Positions 5,018 to 8,790 of a stretch of 8,790 nucleotides of DNA are shown one piece after another. Under the pieces are notes generated by a model that was given only the letters and a program-made list of their open reading frames with translations, was not told the DNA's origin and ran no database searches. Source of the DNA: Candidatus Uhrbacteria bacterium RIFOXYB2_FULL_45_11 (GTDB lineage Bacteria > Patescibacteriota > Patescibacteriia > UBA9934 > GWF2-40-263); contig MGFD01000023.1 in assembly GCA_001791715.1 (NCBI GenBank), positions 1-8,790 on the forward strand, given 5' to 3'. Both the position numbers and the translations under genes were made by a program. Position 1 is the first letter of the stretch. The number at the start of each line of letters is the position of its first letter.

Positions 5018-5048
5018 CCTACCCTCTTTCATGCGGGTAGGTTTTTTT
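5018..5048 (+). terminator. Intrinsic terminator of the 232-residue gene
   Basis: CCTACCC (5018-5024) pairs with GGGTAGG (5035-5041) around a 10-base loop, followed by seven T. The T run overlaps the stop of the convergent murF-like gene. On the minus strand the hairpin has no U-run after it, so it would not be an efficient terminator for murF. Confidence 0.88.
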
Positions 5049-6327
5049 AATGCGTTTTCCATTTCTTTGTTTGTCTCACAAGCAACTCCTTTGCTCGGAG
5101 CGGTTCTGCCATAACATCCATGACTACTTTTTCCATGCGTGCACTTTGTGATCCTTTTACAAGCACGATGTCTCCTTTTTTTATTTCACGATCAAGCCAT
5201 CTTCCGGCATCAACGGGATTTGCGAATTCTTCTGTGTGCTCCTCTGGCATTCCTGCTTCAATAGCCGCATGACGAATGTGATGTGCGGTTTCTCCGACCG
5301 TCACCAATCGATCACACACTTCAGCTGCACGCATGCCAACCATGCGATGTTCTGATTCTGTTTGTGCGCCAAGTTCTGCCATGTGCCCAAGAACAGCAAT
5401 CCGTTTTGCCTCATTTGCAGGTTCGAATTCAGAAAGAATCGCGAGCGCAGACATCATGGAAGCAGGCGCTGCGTTGTAGGTTGAATCAAGAATCAATGAA
5501 CCTTTAATTCCAGGGATCGGATTCATACGACCCGGTTCATTTTTAAGCTCTGGAAGTTTTGAGATGATTTGATTAGTTGAAAGTCCAAGGTGTTTTGCGA
5601 CGGCAATTGCTGCAAGCACAGAACTAACAGCACTCTTTCCGAGCTGATTCATCAATTGAATGGCAAATGTTTCTTCATCACATTTTACATTGACATGTAA
5701 TTCCGAAAATTGTTCGCCAGGCTGAAACGAAAAGTCTGATCGCGTTTGAATGGCATAATCTGCCGCACGCACATCCGCCGTCTCTTTAAATCCATACGTC
5801 TGAACAGGCGCGATTGCATGAACTCCGAGTCCTATCACATTTGCATCATCTGCATTGAGCACAACCAATCCATCCGAAGAAATCGCCGCAAGCAATTTTG
5901 CTTTTTCTTCTCCGAGCTCGCGCATAGAAGGAAAAAATTCCACGTGTACCGGCGAGAGAGCGGTCATGACCGCAATCGATGGCTTCGCAATCGCAACAAG
6001 TGCATCCATGTCTCCCGGATGATCAATCCCATATTCCAGTACATACACTTCCGCCGCTTTTTTTGGCGAAGAAAATAAAATCTTTAACCAACCGAACAGA
6101 TTTTTTCCTGCAGATGTTGCTTCAAGAATCGAAAGCGGAAGCCCGAGTTCGTTATTATAATTCTCCTGCGACGTCACAACAGAAAACTTCGCCGACAAAA
6201 TGATTGCGATCGCATGACGCGTAGATGTTTTTCCAACCGAACCCGTCACGCCAATGATGATTGGGTGGTGTTTTCGCAAAAACGCACGCGCTTTTTTTGC
6301 CAACATTTTTTCAAGAATCTTTTTCAT
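5047..6327 (-). CDS. murF: MurF-type Mur ligase (UDP-MurNAc-tripeptide--D-Ala-D-Ala ligase) lacking the N-terminal domain
   Basis: ATP-dependent cytoplasmic ligase expected to add D-Ala-D-Ala to UDP-MurNAc-tripeptide. From the ATG at 6327 it has 426 residues. Visible motifs: P-loop GVTGSVGKTST (26-36, K33), QENYNNELGLPLS (54-66), VLEYGIDHPGDMD (96-108, matching MurF E-x-G-x-x-x-P-G-E/D), LSPVHVEFF (124-132), PGRM (265-268), DSTYNAAPASM (281-291, matching MurF D-x-Y-N-A-x-P-x-S-M), VLGHMAELG (312-320) and KGSQSARME near 395. The order and the last three motifs favour MurF over other Mur ligases. The P-loop lies near residue 30, against about 107 in E. coli MurF, so the UDP-MurNAc-binding N-terminal domain is missing and replaced by a short basic helix. 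The start is uncertain: a TTG at 6354, preceded by GGAG at four bases, would add nine residues; the ATG has no clear Shine-Dalgarno. It lies 84 bases after the penicillin-binding protein, probably in one transcript. Confidence 0.9.
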   Translation of the reverse strand: MKKILEKMLAKKARAFLRKHHPIIIGVTGSVGKTSTRHAIAIILSAKFSVVTSQENYNNELGLPLSILEATSAGKNLFGWLKILFSSPKKAAEVYVLEYGIDHPGDMDALVAIAKPSIAVMTALSPVHVEFFPSMRELGEEKAKLLAAISSDGLVVLNADDANVIGLGVHAIAPVQTYGFKETADVRAADYAIQTRSDFSFQPGEQFSELHVNVKCDEETFAIQLMNQLGKSAVSSVLAAIAVAKHLGLSTNQIISKLPELKNEPGRMNPIPGIKGSLILDSTYNAAPASMMSALAILSEFEPANEAKRIAVLGHMAELGAQTESEHRMVGMRAAEVCDRLVTVGETAHHIRHAAIEAGMPEEHTEEFANPVDAGRWLDREIKKGDIVLVKGSQSARMEKVVMDVMAEPLRAKELLVRQTKKWKTH

Positions 6328-6366
6328 ATTTCGTTTTATTTTTCGGCCTCTCAAGCATCTCCAGCC

Positions 6367-6386
6367 CCTGCCTGCCGGCAGGCAGG
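6367..6386. repeat. 20-bp palindrome CCTGCCTGCCGGCAGGCAGG
   Basis: A perfect palindrome in the gap between the penicillin-binding protein and MurF genes. I recall this word recurring many times in Patescibacteria genomes, often between genes; that is memory, not a search. No T-run follows on either strand, so it is not an ordinary terminator. It occurs once in this window. Confidence 0.85.
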
Positions 6387-6411
6387 TCTCTCGCTTCTCT
6401 AGCCTTTCTCT

Positions 6412-8169
6412 CTACTCCCTCGTTGGGGGAACTTTGAAATACTGTAACAGAAATTTGGCCATATCACCAAAGAGTGGTGCGGCTGTGGATTCAGCCCAGA
6501 CAACATCGCGTGGATTATCGATACGCACAATCATGGCGAACCTTGGATCTTCTACAGGGCCAAATCCGGCAAATGAACCAACCGTGTTATTTAACGCGTA
6601 TCCTCCGTTTGCACTTGCAACTTGAGCCGTTCCTGTTTTTCCGGCGATGTAATATCCAGGAACTCCCGCGCGTTTTCCGTGTCCGTGTTCTACCACAGAC
6701 ACAAGCATCGCTCCGAGTGTGCGTGCCGTTTTTGGACTGACCACCTGTGTGACATCTTGTGGTGTGCGTTTTTCAACCGTGCCGTCCGGATAGCGAATCT
6801 CATCCACAATCATCGGTTTTTTTAAAACCCCTCCGTTTGCAAGCGCAGCGTACGCCATCACCACCTGAAGCGGCGTCACAGAAATTCCCTGACCAAAAGA
6901 TGCCGTTGCTCTGTAAATTTCTGATTTCTTTTCCATGGAACTAATGTCTCCAACCGATTCTGTATTCAGTTCCACGCCCGTCTTTTTTCCGAATCCGAAT
7001 TTTTTGACCGCATCCGTAAAAACATCTCCACCCATTTTACGCATGGAAAAAATCATTCCTGTGTTAATGGATTCCTCTAACACTGTTGTCATATCCACCA
7101 ACCCGTATTTTTTGTTCTCGGCGTTTTTGATTGGTTTTGGCCAACCATCCACCATGGATTCGCCTGTATCTTCAAACGTGGTTGTTGCGGTCACGGCCCC
7201 AACATCGATCGCCGCCGCCATGGTGATTGGCTTAAAAATCGATCCCGGTTCATACGAACCAAAAATCGTTGGGTTGTTGTAAACAGTTGAATCTTCCACC
7301 TTGTTAAATTGATTTGGATCAAAATCTGGTGCTCCACACATGGCAAGAATGTGCCCCGTCTTTGGATCCACCACAACAATGCTTCCGGAATCTGCTCCGT
7401 GTTTTTTTACCGCGGCCGCCACAAGTGAACACGCTTTAAATTGAATGACACGATCAAGCGTCAAAACAAAATCGGATCCATTTTGTGCTGGGGTAAGTGA
7501 ATGGTCTGCAATCGCAATAATATTTCCTGCAATGTCTCTGTCAGATTTCAAAAATCCCTGTGTTCCCGCAAGCTCTTTCTGAAAATATCCTTCAATGCCA
7601 TAACGCCCTTTTTGTTGACCGTCCGCATCTGAACCAAGAAATCCCAAAATCTGTCCTCCAAGATTTTTTTCCGGATACAAACGCACGGATTCCATGGTGA
7701 AAAAAATTCCCGGCAATTTTAACGCAACAATTTTATCCAATGTTTCTTTTGGAATGCCGCGCTGAATAGGCTCATACGGATCTTTTTGATCCGAAAATTT
7801 TGATTCGAGTTGCGCTTTGCGCGCGTCGTCAAGCGTTAAAATTCTGGCGATCTGTTCTGCGGTTGCTTTTGCATCTTTGATGTAACGAGGGTCTGCGTAA
7901 AGAAATGCGAGTTGTTGATTGGTGATGACAGGAACAAGATCTGCACCATCTCTCACAAATACACGTCCGCGTTCAGGATACAGTTTTTTGAAAATTTCAT
8001 GTTGGCCACTTGCAAGCGCGGCGTAGTTTTCATGATGAACGACTTGAATCAAAAATAATTTCAGGACAATGATCGCAGCGAACACCAAAAAAAAGGAACG
8101 CAACGCATCCATGCGCCATTCACGTTTTGTTCCGGTTTGTTGTTGCCAGTTTTTGCGTGCGGGTTTCAT
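6412..8169 (-). CDS. Class B penicillin-binding protein (FtsI/PBP2 family peptidoglycan transpeptidase)
   Basis: Membrane-anchored D,D-transpeptidase that cross-links peptidoglycan stems, partnered in the family with FtsW or RodA. It has 585 residues, normal for the class. Order: a basic cytoplasmic N-terminus (1-21); one membrane segment (about 22-44); the dimerisation domain, beginning with PERGRVFVRDG (65-75) where the family has RGxIxDRxG; and the transpeptidase domain from about 235. The active-site motifs are complete: SIFK (S310 nucleophile, K313), SIN (367-369) and KTG (511-513, in AGKTGTAQ). No PASTA repeats follow, and I cannot tell division (FtsI) from elongation (PBP2/MrdA) by sequence alone; linkage to MurF mildly favours the division-and-wall cluster type. 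The ATG at 8169 lies eight bases after the upstream gene's stop and lacks a clear Shine-Dalgarno, suggesting translational coupling. Confidence 0.95.
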   Translation of the reverse strand: MKPARKNWQQQTGTKREWRMDALRSFFLVFAAIIVLKLFLIQVVHHENYAALASGQHEIFKKLYPERGRVFVRDGADLVPVITNQQLAFLYADPRYIKDAKATAEQIARILTLDDARKAQLESKFSDQKDPYEPIQRGIPKETLDKIVALKLPGIFFTMESVRLYPEKNLGGQILGFLGSDADGQQKGRYGIEGYFQKELAGTQGFLKSDRDIAGNIIAIADHSLTPAQNGSDFVLTLDRVIQFKACSLVAAAVKKHGADSGSIVVVDPKTGHILAMCGAPDFDPNQFNKVEDSTVYNNPTIFGSYEPGSIFKPITMAAAIDVGAVTATTTFEDTGESMVDGWPKPIKNAENKKYGLVDMTTVLEESINTGMIFSMRKMGGDVFTDAVKKFGFGKKTGVELNTESVGDISSMEKKSEIYRATASFGQGISVTPLQVVMAYAALANGGVLKKPMIVDEIRYPDGTVEKRTPQDVTQVVSPKTARTLGAMLVSVVEHGHGKRAGVPGYYIAGKTGTAQVASANGGYALNNTVGSFAGFGPVEDPRFAMIVRIDNPRDVVWAESTAAPLFGDMAKFLLQYFKVPPTRE

Positions 8170-8177
8170 AAAAACAG

Positions 8178-8790
8178 TTATTTTCCAAGCCCGAATCCAA
8201 ACAAGGATCCTTTGCCTCTTGGATTTGTTCCCTTTCGAACTTCCACACCATCACTCACGCCATCACCGTCTGTGTCTGGATTATGTGGATTGGTTCCAAA
8301 AAACGTTTCAAGAATGGTATCAAGTTTATCGCCATCGGGATCATTCACTGTACGAACCTCTTGATCTGGAATAGATGCACCCTGCGTAAAAACAACGTTC
8401 GATCTGCCAAGTGCAATCATGCTTGTTGGGAGTGCATGCATCAACGTTTGGTACATAAAAGAAAATGGCGTCGAAGATACGGGAACATGCACATCAAACG
8501 GTTTATTAAAATCCGTAAAATCCATCCGAACATCAATCGGCATCAATGCATTTGATGTTTCCACAGGGACACCGCCAATGGCTTGCAGACGATACAACAA
8601 GTGATCACTCTTCCCGATCCACAGGCGAATGTTCATGTTCGAAAGATCTGCGGCGATCGTGTCAATGTTCAATCGCTCCGTGTCCGTTGGCTCGCGATCT
8701 TCACGCGCACGAATCACATCATACAAAAACGATTTGAGCGCGTCTGCATCAAAACGTGCGTCAATGACGCGAGTTTGTACATCACGGATC
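8178..8790 (-). CDS. Probably exported protein with a C-terminal thrombospondin type 3 calcium repeat (partial)
   Basis: The frame is open from the right edge (first full codon at 8789) to TAA at 8178-8180, giving 203 residues; the N-terminus is outside the window. Residues 150-190 carry two Asp-rich calcium-binding repeats: DPDGDKLDTILETFFGTNP and DTDGDGVSDGVEVRKGTNP, the thrombospondin type 3 pattern D-x-D-x-D-G-x-x-D. Such repeats are extracellular, so a signal peptide or lipid anchor is expected upstream. The part before it (about 1-105) holds strands such as MNIRLWIGKSDHLLYRLQAIGG and MPIDVRMDFTDFN, reminiscent of LolA/LppX-like lipoprotein domains in which a modified residue is followed by 'W-hydrophobic-x-K-x-D'; this is only a resemblance. 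It ends in a Gly-rich tail (GKGSLFGFGLGK). It lies eight bases before the penicillin-binding protein, so the two are surely co-transcribed. Confidence 0.85.
   Translation of the reverse strand, partial: IRDVQTRVIDARFDADALKSFLYDVIRAREDREPTDTERLNIDTIAADLSNMNIRLWIGKSDHLLYRLQAIGGVPVETSNALMPIDVRMDFTDFNKPFDVHVPVSSTPFSFMYQTLMHALPTSMIALGRSNVVFTQGASIPDQEVRTVNDPDGDKLDTILETFFGTNPHNPDTDGDGVSDGVEVRKGTNPRGKGSLFGFGLGK

Noticed and set aside
6214..6625. Short plus-strand frames containing PAGRQ/PACRQAG peptides
   Set aside because: These peptides come from reading through the 20-bp palindrome. The frames lie opposite murF and the penicillin-binding protein gene.
1..8790. tRNA or rRNA genes
   Set aside because: No T-loop-like GTTCGAxTC with matching acceptor stems and no conserved rRNA words were seen on either strand by eye.

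Overview
The window reads as chromosome from a small-genome bacterium, most likely a member of the Candidate Phyla Radiation (Patescibacteria). Three things suggest this: a 20-bp palindrome of the type I recall as recurrent in those genomes (6367-6386), a MurF-type ligase that lacks the usual N-terminal domain, and a protein with a C-terminal thrombospondin-type-3 calcium repeat encoded next to a class B penicillin-binding protein. This placement is inference. TGA is used as a normal stop, for example inside the terminator at 2657-2689, so the genetic code in which UGA means glycine is excluded. Genes are compact, with short leaders and hairpin terminators that often overlap the stop codon.

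Left part (1-1000). The tail of a plus-strand gene, possibly a methyltransferase, converges on a minus-strand pair of unknown genes: a small membrane protein (580-825) overlapping by ATGA a 142-residue protein (155-583). The pair ends in an intrinsic terminator at 108-149.

Middle (1000-5050). terC (minus) and an orphan TrpF-like barrel protein (plus) diverge from back-to-back promoters whose -35 boxes form an inverted repeat. Next come a secreted beta-rich protein (plus) and upp, uracil phosphoribosyltransferase (minus), which converge on a 131-bp near-perfect inverted repeat holding four copies of TACAGAT in each arm. upp diverges from an unrecognised 232-residue plus-strand gene; both have good promoters. 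Five sigma-70-like promoters in this part all use TTGAC(A/C/G) and a 17-bp spacer.

Right part (5047-8790). A minus-strand run encodes a probably exported protein with a calcium-binding repeat (cut by the window edge), a class B penicillin-binding protein with all three active-site motifs, and the MurF-type ligase. The last two act at consecutive ends of peptidoglycan synthesis: completing the UDP-MurNAc-pentapeptide, then cross-linking its D-Ala-D-Ala stems. No RNA genes, CRISPR arrays, insertion sequences or phage genes were seen, and no stretch over 300 bases lacks a gene. The most unusual feature is the TACAGAT inverted repeat at 3358-3488.
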